DNA of 64,000 nt. Origin: Erythrobacteraceae bacterium WH01K (GTDB taxonomy: Bacteria > Pseudomonadota > Alphaproteobacteria > Sphingomonadales > Sphingomonadaceae). Position numbers and translations under genes: made by a program. The notes below the pieces were generated by a model that saw nothing but the letters and a program-made list of their open reading frames with translations, searched no databases and was not told the DNA's origin. This document shows, one piece after another, positions 27,753 to 36,597 of this stretch (positions are counted from its first letter, which is position 1; each line of letters begins with the position of its first letter). The stretch spans positions 1,054,001 through 1,118,000 of the forward strand of contig CP115966.1 of NCBI GenBank assembly GCA_027941995.1, written 5' to 3'.

Positions 27753-28538
27753 ATGGAAGTATCTGCAAACACCCCCGCCGTCGTCACCGGCGGTGCATCG
27801 GGTCTTGGCGAAGCGACGGCCCGTGCGCTCGCCGCGAACGGCGCGAAGGTCGCCATTTTCGACATGAACGAGGAAAAGGGCGAAGCGGTCGCCAAGGACA
27901 TCGGCGGCGTGTTCTGCAAGGTCAATGTGACCAGCGACGAGGACGTGGACGCTGGCTTTGCCAAGGCGCGCGAAGCCCATGGGCAGGAGCGCATCCTGGT
28001 CAATTGCGCCGGTATCGGCAACGCGATCAAGACGGCAAGCCGCGACAAGCAGACGGGCGAGATCAAGCACTTCCCGATCAGCGCGTTCGACTTCGTCATC
28101 CAGGTCAACCTGATCGGCACGTTCCGCTGCATTGCCAAGTCGGCGGCAGGCATGATGAGCCTCGACCCGATGAGCGACGAAGGGGACCGCGGCGCAATCG
28201 TGAACACGGCTTCGGTCGCGGCCGAAGACGGCCAGATGGGGCAGGCAGCCTATTCCGCATCCAAGGGGGGCGTCGTCGGCATGACCCTGCCCATCGCGCG
28301 CGACCTGATGAAGGAAGGCATCCGCGTAAACACCATCCTGCCGGGCATTTTCGAAACCCCGCTGATGAACGCTGCACCGCCGCAGGTGAAGGAAGCGCTT
28401 GCCCAGTCCGTGCCGTTCCCCAAGCGGCTCGGCAATCCGGGCGAGTATGCCAAACTTGCCATGTGCATGATCGAGACGGGCTATTTCAACGGCGAGGATG
28501 TCCGCCTCGACGGGGCCATCCGCATGGCGCCGCGCTGA
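27753..28538 (+). CDS. short-chain dehydrogenase, 3-hydroxyacyl-CoA dehydrogenase type 2-like
   Basis: 261-residue SDR. The NAD-binding motif is TGGASGLGEA (about 12-21), NCAGIGNA matches the NNAG motif, and catalytic Ser, Tyr and Lys are in NTASVAAEDGQMGQAAYSASKGG. The C-terminal half, with NTILPGIFETPLM, is like HSD17B10/short-chain 3-hydroxyacyl-CoA dehydrogenases. Its position right after thiolase supports a role in acyl-CoA oxidation. ATG at 27753 with GAGAGGA upstream. Confidence 0.9.
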   Translation: MEVSANTPAVVTGGASGLGEATARALAANGAKVAIFDMNEEKGEAVAKDIGGVFCKVNVTSDEDVDAGFAKAREAHGQERILVNCAGIGNAIKTASRDKQTGEIKHFPISAFDFVIQVNLIGTFRCIAKSAAGMMSLDPMSDEGDRGAIVNTASVAAEDGQMGQAAYSASKGGVVGMTLPIARDLMKEGIRVNTILPGIFETPLMNAAPPQVKEALAQSVPFPKRLGNPGEYAKLAMCMIETGYFNGEDVRLDGAIRMAPR

Positions 28539-28554
28539 TCGGCAAAGCTAGGGG

Positions 28555-28580
28555 AAGGGCGGCCATCGAGCCGCCCTTTT
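28555..28580 (+). terminator. intrinsic terminator between SDR and enoyl-CoA hydratase genes
   Basis: Perfect 9-bp stem AAGGGCGGC / GCCGCCCTT with a 6-nt loop, followed by TTCATTT. It lies 17 nt after the SDR stop and 20 nt before the next start. It should end or weaken transcription of the thiolase-SDR unit; the hydratase gene may depend on read-through or its own promoter. Confidence 0.8.
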
Positions 28581-28599
28581 CATTTCGGGAGAGAGACGG

Positions 28600-29472
28600 A
28601 TGACAGATTTTGCGCAGATCACGCTGGACAAGGCCGATGGCATCGCAACCATCACGCTGAACCGGCCGGAAAAGATGAACGCCTATACCCGCTCGATGGG
28701 TGCGGAAATCATGGCGGCGCTGGACGATACCGATGCCGACGACAGCGTGCGTGTGGTGATCTTCACCGGCGCCGGCGAACGGGCGTTTTGCGCCGGGGCC
28801 GACCTGACGCCCGAAGGCGGCGGGCACGTCTTTTCCGACCCGAACCAGGTCGATGACCTGTCCGACCCGCGCGTGCGCGATGGCGGGGGCCTGCTGACCC
28901 TGCGTCTGTTCGAATCGAAGAAGCCCCTGATCAGCGCGTGCAACGGCGTCGCGGTGGGCGTGGGCGCTACGATGCAGTGCGCGATGGATATCCGGCTGGC
29001 GGCGGACAATGCGCGTTTCGGCTTCGTCTTCGCGCGGCGCGGCATCGTGCCCGAAGCGGCCTCCAGCTGGTTTCTTCCGAAGATCGTCGGCATTCAGCAA
29101 TCGCTGGAATGGTGCTTTACCGGAAGGATATTCGATGCGGCAGAAGCAAAGGAGGCGGGCTTCGTCCGCTCCCTCCACCCTGCAGGCGAGCTGATGGGCG
29201 CGGCTCGCGCACTGGGGCGCGAGATCGCAGACAACACCTCTGCCGTATCGGTCGCGATGACCCGCGCGATGCTATACCGCCTGTCGACCGCCGACCATCC
29301 GATGGACGCCCACAGGATCGACAGCCGCAGCATCTATCGGCTTAGCCGTAGCAGCGATGCGAAGGAAGGCATCGCCAGTTTCCTGGAAAAGCGTCCGCCC
29401 GACTATCCCGACACGGTCAGCGGCGATATGCCGGACTTCTATCCCTGGTGGGAAGAAGCGGAATACAAGTGA
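28600..29472 (+). CDS. enoyl-CoA hydratase/isomerase family protein
   Basis: 290-residue crotonase-superfamily protein. It has TITLNRPEKMNAYT near the N-terminus and the oxyanion-hole segments GAGERAFCAGADL and ACNGVAVGVGATMQCAMDI. RRGIVPEAASSWFLPKIVG carries one of the usual catalytic acidic positions. It would hydrate 2-enoyl-CoA in fatty-acid breakdown. The C-terminal about 50 residues are long for the family. It is followed 10 nt later by the MTA phosphorylase gene. Confidence 0.92.
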   Translation: MTDFAQITLDKADGIATITLNRPEKMNAYTRSMGAEIMAALDDTDADDSVRVVIFTGAGERAFCAGADLTPEGGGHVFSDPNQVDDLSDPRVRDGGGLLTLRLFESKKPLISACNGVAVGVGATMQCAMDIRLAADNARFGFVFARRGIVPEAASSWFLPKIVGIQQSLEWCFTGRIFDAAEAKEAGFVRSLHPAGELMGAARALGREIADNTSAVSVAMTRAMLYRLSTADHPMDAHRIDSRSIYRLSRSSDAKEGIASFLEKRPPDYPDTVSGDMPDFYPWWEEAEYK

Positions 29473-29482
29473 GCATTGCAGG

Positions 29483-30361
29483 ATGAGCGACTGGCATATC
29501 GGGGTACTGGGCGGCAGCGGCCTGTACGAAGGCATCGCGCTGGAAGACAGCCAGGAAATCGAAGTCGCCTCCCCCTTCGGTGCGCCGTCGGGCCCCGTCA
29601 CTACGGGGCGCGCCAGGACCGCCGGAGGCGATGTGCGGGTGACGTTCCTTGCCCGGCACGGTGCGGGCCACCGATTGTCGCCCGACAGCGTGAACTACCG
29701 CGCCAATATCGACGTGCTGAAACGCTGCGGCGTGACCGACCTGCTCGCCATCAGTGCCATCGGATCGTTGCGAGAGGAAATGGCGCCCGGACAGATGGTG
29801 GCTGTCGACCAGTTCATCGACCGGACCTGTTCACGGCCCGCCAGTTTCTTCGGCGAGGGGCTGGTGGCCCATGCAGGTCTGGCCGATCCCGTCTGCGCCC
29901 GCCTTTCCGCCTTGGCAGCCGACGCGGTCGAGGCGGCAGGCGGCGCGGTCCATCGCAGCGGAACCTATGTCGCGATCGAGGGACCGCAATTCTCGACCCG
30001 CGCGGAAAGCCGGATGTACCGCGCATGGGGCGGCGATGTCATCGGCATGACCGGCATGCCCGAGGCACGCCTCGCTCGCGAGGCGGAACTGCCATACGCG
30101 ATGCTGGGGATGGTGACCGATTACGACAGCTGGCGCGATACCGAAGCCGGCGTGGAAGCGCACGACATCATGGCGACGCTGGCAGCGAATGCAGACCTTG
30201 CGCGTGCCACGCTGGCCGCCCTGCTGCAGGGCCTCCCCGCGATGCGTGAGGCTAGCGCGGTGGACACCGCGATGGAGCATGCTCTGATTACTTCGCCGGA
30301 GCGGCGCGATACAAACCTGGTTGTCCGCCTCGACGCGGTCGCCGGTCGCCTGCTCGGCTGA
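29483..30361 (+). CDS. mtnP: S-methyl-5'-thioadenosine phosphorylase
   Basis: 292-residue purine nucleoside phosphorylase-family enzyme that cleaves 5'-methylthioadenosine in methionine salvage. It has HIGVLGGSGLYEG, the phosphate site with LARHGAGHRLSPDSVNYRAN, and YVAIEGPQFSTRAESRMYR, as in MtnP. GMTGMPEARLAREAELPYA and MVTDYDSWRD follow. ATG at 29483, 10 nt after the enoyl-CoA hydratase stop. No other methionine-salvage gene is adjacent, which is common. Confidence 0.93.
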   Translation: MSDWHIGVLGGSGLYEGIALEDSQEIEVASPFGAPSGPVTTGRARTAGGDVRVTFLARHGAGHRLSPDSVNYRANIDVLKRCGVTDLLAISAIGSLREEMAPGQMVAVDQFIDRTCSRPASFFGEGLVAHAGLADPVCARLSALAADAVEAAGGAVHRSGTYVAIEGPQFSTRAESRMYRAWGGDVIGMTGMPEARLAREAELPYAMLGMVTDYDSWRDTEAGVEAHDIMATLAANADLARATLAALLQGLPAMREASAVDTAMEHALITSPERRDTNLVVRLDAVAGRLLG

Positions 30362-30367
30362 TTGCGC

Positions 30368-30844
30368 ATGCCCGGAACCGGCAACCCCTCTACCGAGAGC
30401 GGCACCAGCACGCTTGCGGATTTCCTGCCTTACCGTCTCTCGGTCGCATCCAACGCGGTCAGTGCGCGCATCGCCGATCTTTATCGCAGCCGGTTCGGGC
30501 TGACGATCGGCGAATGGCGCATCATGGCGATGCTGGGTGAAGGCGAACCGCTGACCCAGCGCGAGCTCGTGACGGCCACGCTGATGGACAAGGTGGCGGT
30601 CAACCGCGCGTGCAAGGTACTGGAAAAGCGCGAGCTGGTCTCGCGCACGCCGCATCCCGATGACGGGCGGTCCCATCGACTGGCGCTGACCGGCGCAGGG
30701 GAGGGGATCTACAACGAGGTCATGCCGCTTGCCCGCGAGATCGAACGCCAGTTGCTGGCAGGCTTCACGGAAGAAGAATACGAAACGATGCGCGGCCTGC
30801 TGGCACGGTTGCGCCAGCAGGCCGAACATATCGGATCGGATTGA
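30368..30844 (+). CDS. MarR-family transcriptional regulator
   Basis: 158 residues. Winged helix-turn-helix with the pattern FGLTIGEWRIMAMLGEGEPLTQRELV, the recognition helix near DKVAVNRACKVLEKRELV, and the wing R(T)PHPDDGRSHRLALT. MarR proteins bind palindromes as dimers, often released by small aromatic ligands. It ends the plus-strand group and lies 6 nt after mtnP. Its target could be the upstream acyl-CoA genes, but no matching site was proven. Confidence 0.9.
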   Translation: MPGTGNPSTESGTSTLADFLPYRLSVASNAVSARIADLYRSRFGLTIGEWRIMAMLGEGEPLTQRELVTATLMDKVAVNRACKVLEKRELVSRTPHPDDGRSHRLALTGAGEGIYNEVMPLAREIERQLLAGFTEEEYETMRGLLARLRQQAEHIGSD

Positions 30845-30892
30845 CCCGGCCGAAGCGGCGCACCGATTGCACAGCGCCGCGGGCCATCCCTG

Positions 30893-31915
30893 CTAGCCCC
30901 CTCCGCCGGCGGGGCCGTCACCGGCAAAGGCGTCGCCGATGGAACAGGCCGCCGGGCCCAGAATGACGATGAACAGCGTCGGCAGGATGAACAGGATCAG
31001 CGGGACGGTCATGATGGCCGGAAGGCGCGCGGCCTTTTCCTCTGCGCGCATCATGCGCTCGTTGCGGAATTCCGCCGAAAGGACACGCAGCGCCGACGCC
31101 AGCGGAGTACCGTAGCGCTCGGTCTGGACCATGGTCGTGACCACGCCCTTCACCGATTCAAGGTTCACGCGGTAAGCGAGGTTGTCGAACGCCATCTTGC
31201 GCTCTCCGAGGAAGGAAAGCTCGATTGCGGTCAGGGCGAATTCGTCGCCCAGTTCGGGATAGGCGCGGCCCAGTTCCTTCGCTACGCGGTTGAATGACGC
31301 ATCGACCGTCAGACCGGCCTCCGCACAGATGACCAGCAGGTCGAGCGCGTCGGGCAGGCCCTTGCGAATGGCGTCGGTACGCTTGGTCGCCTTGTTCTTG
31401 AGGAAGAGCTCGGGCGCCTTGTAGGCGAACCCGACGGCACCGACCAGCACGCCCAGACGTTTCGTAGAGCCCCAGTCGGCGGGAAGCATGTCGGTTGCAT
31501 AGATGATGATCGCGGCAATGATGCCGATGACCACCGGCAGGATGGCACGAATGCCGATCACCACCACGGCCAGTTCCTGGTTGCGGTAACCGGCATGGGC
31601 CAGTTTCTGCCGGATGTCGTCGACCTGGCTCTGCTGCAGGACCTTGAAGCTGTCGAGCGTGTCGCGGACCTTCTCGGTCGTCTCGGTCTTCTTGACCAGG
31701 CTCTGGCGCTTCTTGCCGGAGGCGGTGATGATACCCGCCTTCAGTTCCTCGCGACGGCTGTTCAGAGCCTTGACCCGCTTGCTCATCGGATCCTTCACAG
31801 TCACCGCGGCATATATCGCCAGCATTACTGCCAGCGCTGCAACGCCGGCAAGGATCGTACCGACCAGCAGGACATCGACGCCGAGAAGCGTGGGGCCTTG
31901 TGGGTTATCGAGCAT
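30893..31915 (-). CDS. tadC: Tad pilus inner-membrane protein TadC
   Basis: 340-residue type II secretion F-domain protein, the second platform protein of the Flp/Tad pilus. Hydrophobic helices lie near residues 10-30, 115-150 and at the C-terminus (MTVPLILFILPTLFIVI). The F-domain shows DALDLLVICAEAGLTVDASF and VKGVVTTMVQTERYGTPLASALRV. It is the last gene of the locus, 18 nt after tadB. Confidence 0.92.
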   Translation of the reverse strand: MLDNPQGPTLLGVDVLLVGTILAGVAALAVMLAIYAAVTVKDPMSKRVKALNSRREELKAGIITASGKKRQSLVKKTETTEKVRDTLDSFKVLQQSQVDDIRQKLAHAGYRNQELAVVVIGIRAILPVVIGIIAAIIIYATDMLPADWGSTKRLGVLVGAVGFAYKAPELFLKNKATKRTDAIRKGLPDALDLLVICAEAGLTVDASFNRVAKELGRAYPELGDEFALTAIELSFLGERKMAFDNLAYRVNLESVKGVVTTMVQTERYGTPLASALRVLSAEFRNERMMRAEEKAARLPAIMTVPLILFILPTLFIVILGPAACSIGDAFAGDGPAGGGG

Positions 31916-31933
31916 GGTTCTCTTCTTCCCCGG

Positions 31934-32905
31934 TCAAATTTCGAAGCTGACCATCTTGGCCATGATGAACACGCCGATGGACATCCATACCAGGCCGCCA
32001 AGACCTGCGACGATGAGGCGGTCTTCGGAGAAGAAGCCTGCGACGTATTCGGGATTGATCCACCAGATCAGGCCGAACACGATGAAGGGCAGCGAGCCCA
32101 CGATGTAGGCGGAAGCCTTGGATTCAGAGCTCATGGCCTTGATCTTGAGCTTCATCTGCGTCCGTTTGCGCAGCACATCGCCCAGATTGCTGAGCGTTTC
32201 GGCGAGGTTGCCGCCCGTTTCCCGCTGAATCGCAAGGGTGATGCAGAAGAAATTGAATTCCGGAATGCCAAGACGGTCGGCCGTTTCCTGGAGCGAGTCC
32301 TCCATCGTGCGACCGATCCTGATACGCTCGACAATACCCTTGAATTCCACGCCCACGGGGCCGGGGATTTCCTGCGCCACCACGGCCAGCGTCTCCGTCA
32401 CTGGCAACCCTGAACGCAAGCCGCGGACCAGCAGGTCGATTGCGTCCGCGAACTTGACGTTGAACTGTGTGGTGCGCCTCTTGATGGATGAATTGACGAC
32501 CATATGCGGCAGGCCCAGCCCGACCACGATACCGACAACGGCCGACAGGGCAAACGCGCCTGATCGCAGATAGACGAGAACGGCGATTGCCAGAAACAGT
32601 CCAAGCGAGGAATAAAGATACTGCGAGACGGTCCAGCCCTTGCCGGTCCGTTGCAGCCTGATTTCCAGCGCTTCGAGCCGCGAACCGGAGCCGGCCACCT
32701 TGTGTGCCCGCGGCTTGCGCGATGCGATGGCCTTTTTCAGCTGGCTTTCGACCTTCGTGTCGGTGCTTTCCGAATGGCGGAACCGAACGGCCTGCAGCCG
32801 CCGCGCGCTTTCCTTGCCGGCGGACGGACCTGAGACAGCCATGTAGCCCACGACGAGGAAGGCCATCAGGCCCATCGCGAATAGCAGGAGCTGGAATATG
32901 CTCAT
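31934..32905 (-). CDS. tadB: Tad pilus inner-membrane protein TadB
   Basis: 323 residues with N-terminal helices and a type II secretion F-domain (FADAIDLLVRGLRSGLPVTET, ITLAIQRETGGNLAETLSNL) and C-terminal helices. It forms the base of the pilus machine with TadC and normally interacts with the CpaF/TadA ATPase. In this locus the gene directly follows cpaE with a 93-bp gap; no cpaF is present. Confidence 0.93.
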   Translation of the reverse strand: MSIFQLLLFAMGLMAFLVVGYMAVSGPSAGKESARRLQAVRFRHSESTDTKVESQLKKAIASRKPRAHKVAGSGSRLEALEIRLQRTGKGWTVSQYLYSSLGLFLAIAVLVYLRSGAFALSAVVGIVVGLGLPHMVVNSSIKRRTTQFNVKFADAIDLLVRGLRSGLPVTETLAVVAQEIPGPVGVEFKGIVERIRIGRTMEDSLQETADRLGIPEFNFFCITLAIQRETGGNLAETLSNLGDVLRKRTQMKLKIKAMSSESKASAYIVGSLPFIVFGLIWWINPEYVAGFFSEDRLIVAGLGGLVWMSIGVFIMAKMVSFEI

Positions 32906-32998
32906 TGGTCAGTACTTCCGTTCAAATGCGCAGGGGTTCGGCGAGGCTTGGCTGGACCGGGACCGGCAGGGCTGCGAAGCGCGGCCGGTCCGATCCGG

Positions 32999-34285
32999 TC
33001 ATTCCGCCGCTACGCTTTCCTTCGGTTGCTTGCTCTTCTTCTTGAGCAGGGACTTGATGTCGAAGCTTCCGAGCAGCGATTTCTTGGCTGCGGCATCGTC
33101 CTCGCCTTCTTCGGCGCTGGCCCCCACGACGCGGTCGGCCAGCTGCTTGATCGCGCTGGTCGCCTTGCTGGCCGGATTGGCATCGACGAACACCTGGCCC
33201 AGCTTGGCAGCGTTCGCCGCCGCTTTCGCGTCATAGGGCACGGTGATGTCGATCTTGCGCTCGATTGAGGCTTCAAAGTCGGTCTTGCTGATCTCGGCAA
33301 TGCCGGACTGGACCTTGTTGGCGACGATCAGCGGCTGCGCGTGCGGCGCATTGGTCTTCAGCCACGAAAGGATGCGGATCGTGTCGCGGGCCGAAGCCAG
33401 CGTCATGTCGGCCCCCAGCACGACGACGTTCACGTCGGCGAGCAGGTTGGGGAAGTTGATCAGCATGTTTCGCGGCATGTCGATGACCGTCATCTCGAAT
33501 GCCTGGCGGAACTCTTCCTCCAGCTGGAGGAAAGCCGTGCCGTCGGTCATCAGCGGCGAGTTGATCGGTGCCTCTGCCGACAGGATGGCCAGGTTGTCGT
33601 TCGCGCGGATCATGGCGCGTTCGATGAACAAGCCATCGATACGGCTGGGATTGTCGATGGCGTCGGTCAGGCCACGGCCCGGTTCGAGGTCGAGCGAAAG
33701 TGCGCCGGTCCCGAAATGGACATCGAGGTCCAGCAGGGCGGTCGGCATCTTCATGTCGTCGCTGAAATGCCAGGCGAGCGAAGTCGCCAGCGTGGACGAA
33801 CCGACACCGCCACGCGTTCCGACCACGGCGGTCGAGATATGGCGCCTGACGGTATCCGCGTCGTTGGCCTTGGGTTGCGCAAAAACGGCCTGCGCCTGTG
33901 TCAGGGCATCACGAAGCTGTCCGGCCGAAAGCGGTTTCAGCAGGTAGTCGTGAATGCCGCTGGCCAGCAGGTCGCGGTAAAGTCGAACGTCGTTGACCTG
34001 ACCCACCGCGATGACCACCGTCCCCGGTTCGCAGACCTCTGCCAGCGCGTTGATATCGTTCAGCGGATCGCCGCTTTCCGACAGGTCGACCATCAGGATG
34101 TTCGGGCTGGCCGAGACGCTGAGGGACTGGACCGCATTGCGCAGGCCACCCTTGTTGCACTTCTCCGGCTGCCAGCCCATCTCGATCACGACGGGGCGCA
34201 GGATGTCGAGCGCGGTATCGTCGCAGATATAGGCGGCGAAGGGATCACGATTGCCGGGCATGCCGGCGCTCCATGGAGCATTCAT
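32999..34285 (-). CDS. cpaE: Tad pilus localisation protein CpaE
   Basis: 428 residues. The N-terminal receiver-like domain (about 30-140) is followed by a ParA/MinD-type ATPase (about 150-390). The latter has a deviant Walker motif TRGGVGSSTLATSLAW, where Ser replaces the usual Lys of GKT/S, as is common for CpaE. It then shows LLDLDVHFGTGALSLDLEPG and a lysine-rich end (KSLLKKKSKQPK). CpaE helps place the pilus machine in Caulobacter. ATG at 34285, 2 nt past the cpaD stop, with ribosome site GGAG inside the cpaD end. Confidence 0.93.
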   Translation of the reverse strand: MNAPWSAGMPGNRDPFAAYICDDTALDILRPVVIEMGWQPEKCNKGGLRNAVQSLSVSASPNILMVDLSESGDPLNDINALAEVCEPGTVVIAVGQVNDVRLYRDLLASGIHDYLLKPLSAGQLRDALTQAQAVFAQPKANDADTVRRHISTAVVGTRGGVGSSTLATSLAWHFSDDMKMPTALLDLDVHFGTGALSLDLEPGRGLTDAIDNPSRIDGLFIERAMIRANDNLAILSAEAPINSPLMTDGTAFLQLEEEFRQAFEMTVIDMPRNMLINFPNLLADVNVVVLGADMTLASARDTIRILSWLKTNAPHAQPLIVANKVQSGIAEISKTDFEASIERKIDITVPYDAKAAANAAKLGQVFVDANPASKATSAIKQLADRVVGASAEEGEDDAAAKKSLLGSFDIKSLLKKKSKQPKESVAAE

Positions 34286-34287
34286 GG

Positions 34288-34935
34288 TTATTCTCCTCCC
34301 GTCGAAAGGCCGCTGCCCTGAAGCCCACCCGCACCCGTCAGGGCACGCTCGGAATAATCCTGGATTGCCTTGTTCGAAGTACGGATGACAGTTTCGCCGT
34401 TACCGCGCTGACCCTCGATGAGGTCCTCCGGATTGGCGACCATGGCGGCCAGATTGCTGTTTGCAGCGCAACCATAGCCTGGCGACAGTCCGTTGGTGTA
34501 ATTCATGTCGGTGGTGACCGACCAATCGGGACATCCCGGAACGCTCGCGGTGGAGCGGGTGATGACGACGCGGGCATTGCCCGGTCCGACATCCCCGGTG
34601 GTTACGGGAGCGCCGTCGCTGATCAGCATCCCGTGACGCCCCGCCAGTGCAGCGACCGCGGCACGTGTGGCGGGGTTGCGCATCGGATCGTCGATCGAGA
34701 CGCGGTCGCCATAGCCAAGGTCCATCGTTTCGAACCAGCCGGACAAGCGCTGCTGTTCGACAGCATTCAGGCCGGATGCGCCGCTGCGGACGTCGAAGAC
34801 GTAATTGGTGCGTTCGACGACCGGCTGCTTCGTGCTGTAAAGGCTCCGGTTTTCCGGCATCCCGCCACAGGCGGAGAGGGCCAGGCCGAGGGTAAGTGAC
34901 ACGGCGCCTGCGAAAATTCGTTTGGATTTCGTCAT
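34288..34935 (-). CDS. cpaD: Tad pilus assembly lipoprotein CpaD
   Basis: 215 residues from the ATG at 34935. The N-terminal signal ends with lipobox LSAC (LGLALSACGGMPEN). The family segments are ERTNYVFDVRSG, IDDPMRNPATRAAVAALAGRHG and WSVTTDMNYTNGLSPGYGCAANSNLAAMVANP. CpaD is an outer-membrane-associated partner of the CpaC secretin. It lies between cpaC and cpaE. Confidence 0.92.
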   Translation of the reverse strand: MTKSKRIFAGAVSLTLGLALSACGGMPENRSLYSTKQPVVERTNYVFDVRSGASGLNAVEQQRLSGWFETMDLGYGDRVSIDDPMRNPATRAAVAALAGRHGMLISDGAPVTTGDVGPGNARVVITRSTASVPGCPDWSVTTDMNYTNGLSPGYGCAANSNLAAMVANPEDLIEGQRGNGETVIRTSNKAIQDYSERALTGAGGLQGSGLSTGGE

Positions 34936-34949
34936 CGGTGGATCCTCTC

Positions 34950-36533
34950 TCACTTGAGGCTGAAGCCGGGAGTGGCCACGGCGGGCTTCTCGCTGCGCTT
35001 TGTTTTGGAACCGGTCTTCGCAACCTGTTCCGGAGCGCTGTTGCCCGGCGCGGGCAAAACCGTCTCCGGAGAGATGCGCGAAATGCCGGGAGTGCTGCCA
35101 GCAGACCGGTCGACCGCAGTCGGGCCAGGACGTACCGCGCCGCTGACGCCGTCATTGTTGCGGTATTCGATCATCTGCTGGAACTCGTTGGCCGCGCGGT
35201 ATCCGTCGGTCGGCAGCCTGATCTCGTTCGGGTTGACCGGTTCGACCAGGTAAGGCGTGACCACGATGACCAGCTCCGTTTCACCGCGGCGGAAGCTGCG
35301 GCTGCGGAAAAGGTTGCCAAGGATCGGAATGTCCCCGGCGCCCGGTGCCTTGTCGAGCGTGTTCTGCGCGTTGTTGCTCATCAGGCCAGCGATCATGAAG
35401 CTTTGCCCCGATCCCAGCTCGATCGTCGTTTCCGCGCGCCGGATGGTCAGGGCAGGTATCTGGAAGCCGTTGAGCGTGACCGCACCTTGCGAGGAAAGTT
35501 CGGACACTTCCGGACGAACCCGCATGGAGATGCGGCCGTTGGCCAGCACGGTGGGCGTGTAGGCGAGGCTTACGCCGAACTTGCGATATTCGACGGAAGT
35601 CGCGCCGAGTCCCTGGCTGATCGGGATGGGAAATTCGCCGCCCGCCAGGAAATTGGCCGTCTCGCCGGACAGTGCCGTCAGGTTCGGCTGCGAAAGCGTG
35701 GTCACCAGGCCATTGCGCTCGGCAAGGTCGAGCGTGCCGGCAAGGTCGAGGCCGAGCAGGCGGCCGAGCCCGGCAATCGTCGCGCCCTGGCCCGTGCCAT
35801 CGATGACCGTGACACCTTCCGAACCGCCATTGACGCCGGTACCCGCCGGGGCACCGGGGTTGTACTGCGGGAATGCGCCGCGCCCGGTGGTGACACCGAA
35901 CTGGAAGCCGTCCGTGCTGTCTGCGGAAATCAGGTTTGCCCCGATGTCACGGACCAGGGACCGGCTCACTTCGGCAAACCGAACTTGCAGGTTGACCTGC
36001 AGCGGAGTGGCCATGCGAAGCCGGCTGATGACATTGGTGCCCTGTCCGACAAACGCCGATACCAGCCGTTCGGCTTCCGCGGCATCTTCCGGCGCAGCGA
36101 CCGTGCCCGTGAGCAGCACGGTGTTGTTGCCGAGTGTCGAACTGGCAATCTGGGCATCCGGCATGGCCAGATCCAGCATCTGCGAAATACTACCGATATT
36201 GGAACCGACCGCCACGTTGGCGGACCAGATTATATCGCCGGCGGCATTGCTGGCATATACCGTGGTCTCACCGCCAGCTTTCCCGAAAAGGTATAGCTGG
36301 TTGCGCGATTTGATCTGTACATCGGCGATGGAGTCATTGGCGATGAAGACATCGGCCATGTTGCCGGGAACGGTGATCAACTCGCCGCGCCCGATGGACA
36401 GGGCGATGTCTTGCGACGGACGGGTTACGCCCTGTGCCTGCGCCTCGGTCGGGGCAATGGTCGTCAGGGGCGCTATTGCGAGCCCTGCGAGGAGCAGTGA
36501 AGCGATTGCCTTACGTGGTTCTGGCCGTTTCAT
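34950..36533 (-). CDS. cpaC: Tad pilus secretin CpaC
   Basis: 527 residues: signal peptide, an N-terminal BON-type/RcpA domain (GRGELITVPGNMADVFIAND), then the type II/III secretin domain with VEYRKFGVSLAYTPTVLANG and QSFMIAGLMSNNAQNTLDKAPG. It forms the outer-membrane pore for the Flp pilus. The C-terminus is a long Pro/Ala/Lys-rich tail. ATG at 36533; the frame runs 63 nt upstream but that part lacks a signal sequence. Confidence 0.95.
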   Translation of the reverse strand: MKRPEPRKAIASLLLAGLAIAPLTTIAPTEAQAQGVTRPSQDIALSIGRGELITVPGNMADVFIANDSIADVQIKSRNQLYLFGKAGGETTVYASNAAGDIIWSANVAVGSNIGSISQMLDLAMPDAQIASSTLGNNTVLLTGTVAAPEDAAEAERLVSAFVGQGTNVISRLRMATPLQVNLQVRFAEVSRSLVRDIGANLISADSTDGFQFGVTTGRGAFPQYNPGAPAGTGVNGGSEGVTVIDGTGQGATIAGLGRLLGLDLAGTLDLAERNGLVTTLSQPNLTALSGETANFLAGGEFPIPISQGLGATSVEYRKFGVSLAYTPTVLANGRISMRVRPEVSELSSQGAVTLNGFQIPALTIRRAETTIELGSGQSFMIAGLMSNNAQNTLDKAPGAGDIPILGNLFRSRSFRRGETELVIVVTPYLVEPVNPNEIRLPTDGYRAANEFQQMIEYRNNDGVSGAVRPGPTAVDRSAGSTPGISRISPETVLPAPGNSAPEQVAKTGSKTKRSEKPAVATPGFSLK

Positions 36534-36597
36534 GATCGTGCCTTTTCGTGTCTGGCGAGCAGGAGGAGATGCGGGGAGGGTAAAGCGGGACGTCATG

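Noticed and set aside
32999-33300. Possibility that the cpaE 3' part hides the missing cpaF start
   Set aside because: The reading frame is CpaE to its end (lysine-rich tail) and no Walker motif of a VirB11/CpaF ATPase appears in any frame of this stretch.
33800-33900. CpaE as a degenerate, inactive ATPase because the Walker Lys is replaced by Ser
   Set aside because: GGVGSST is the ordinary form in CpaE proteins; they use another lysine or bind nucleotide differently, so it is not damage.
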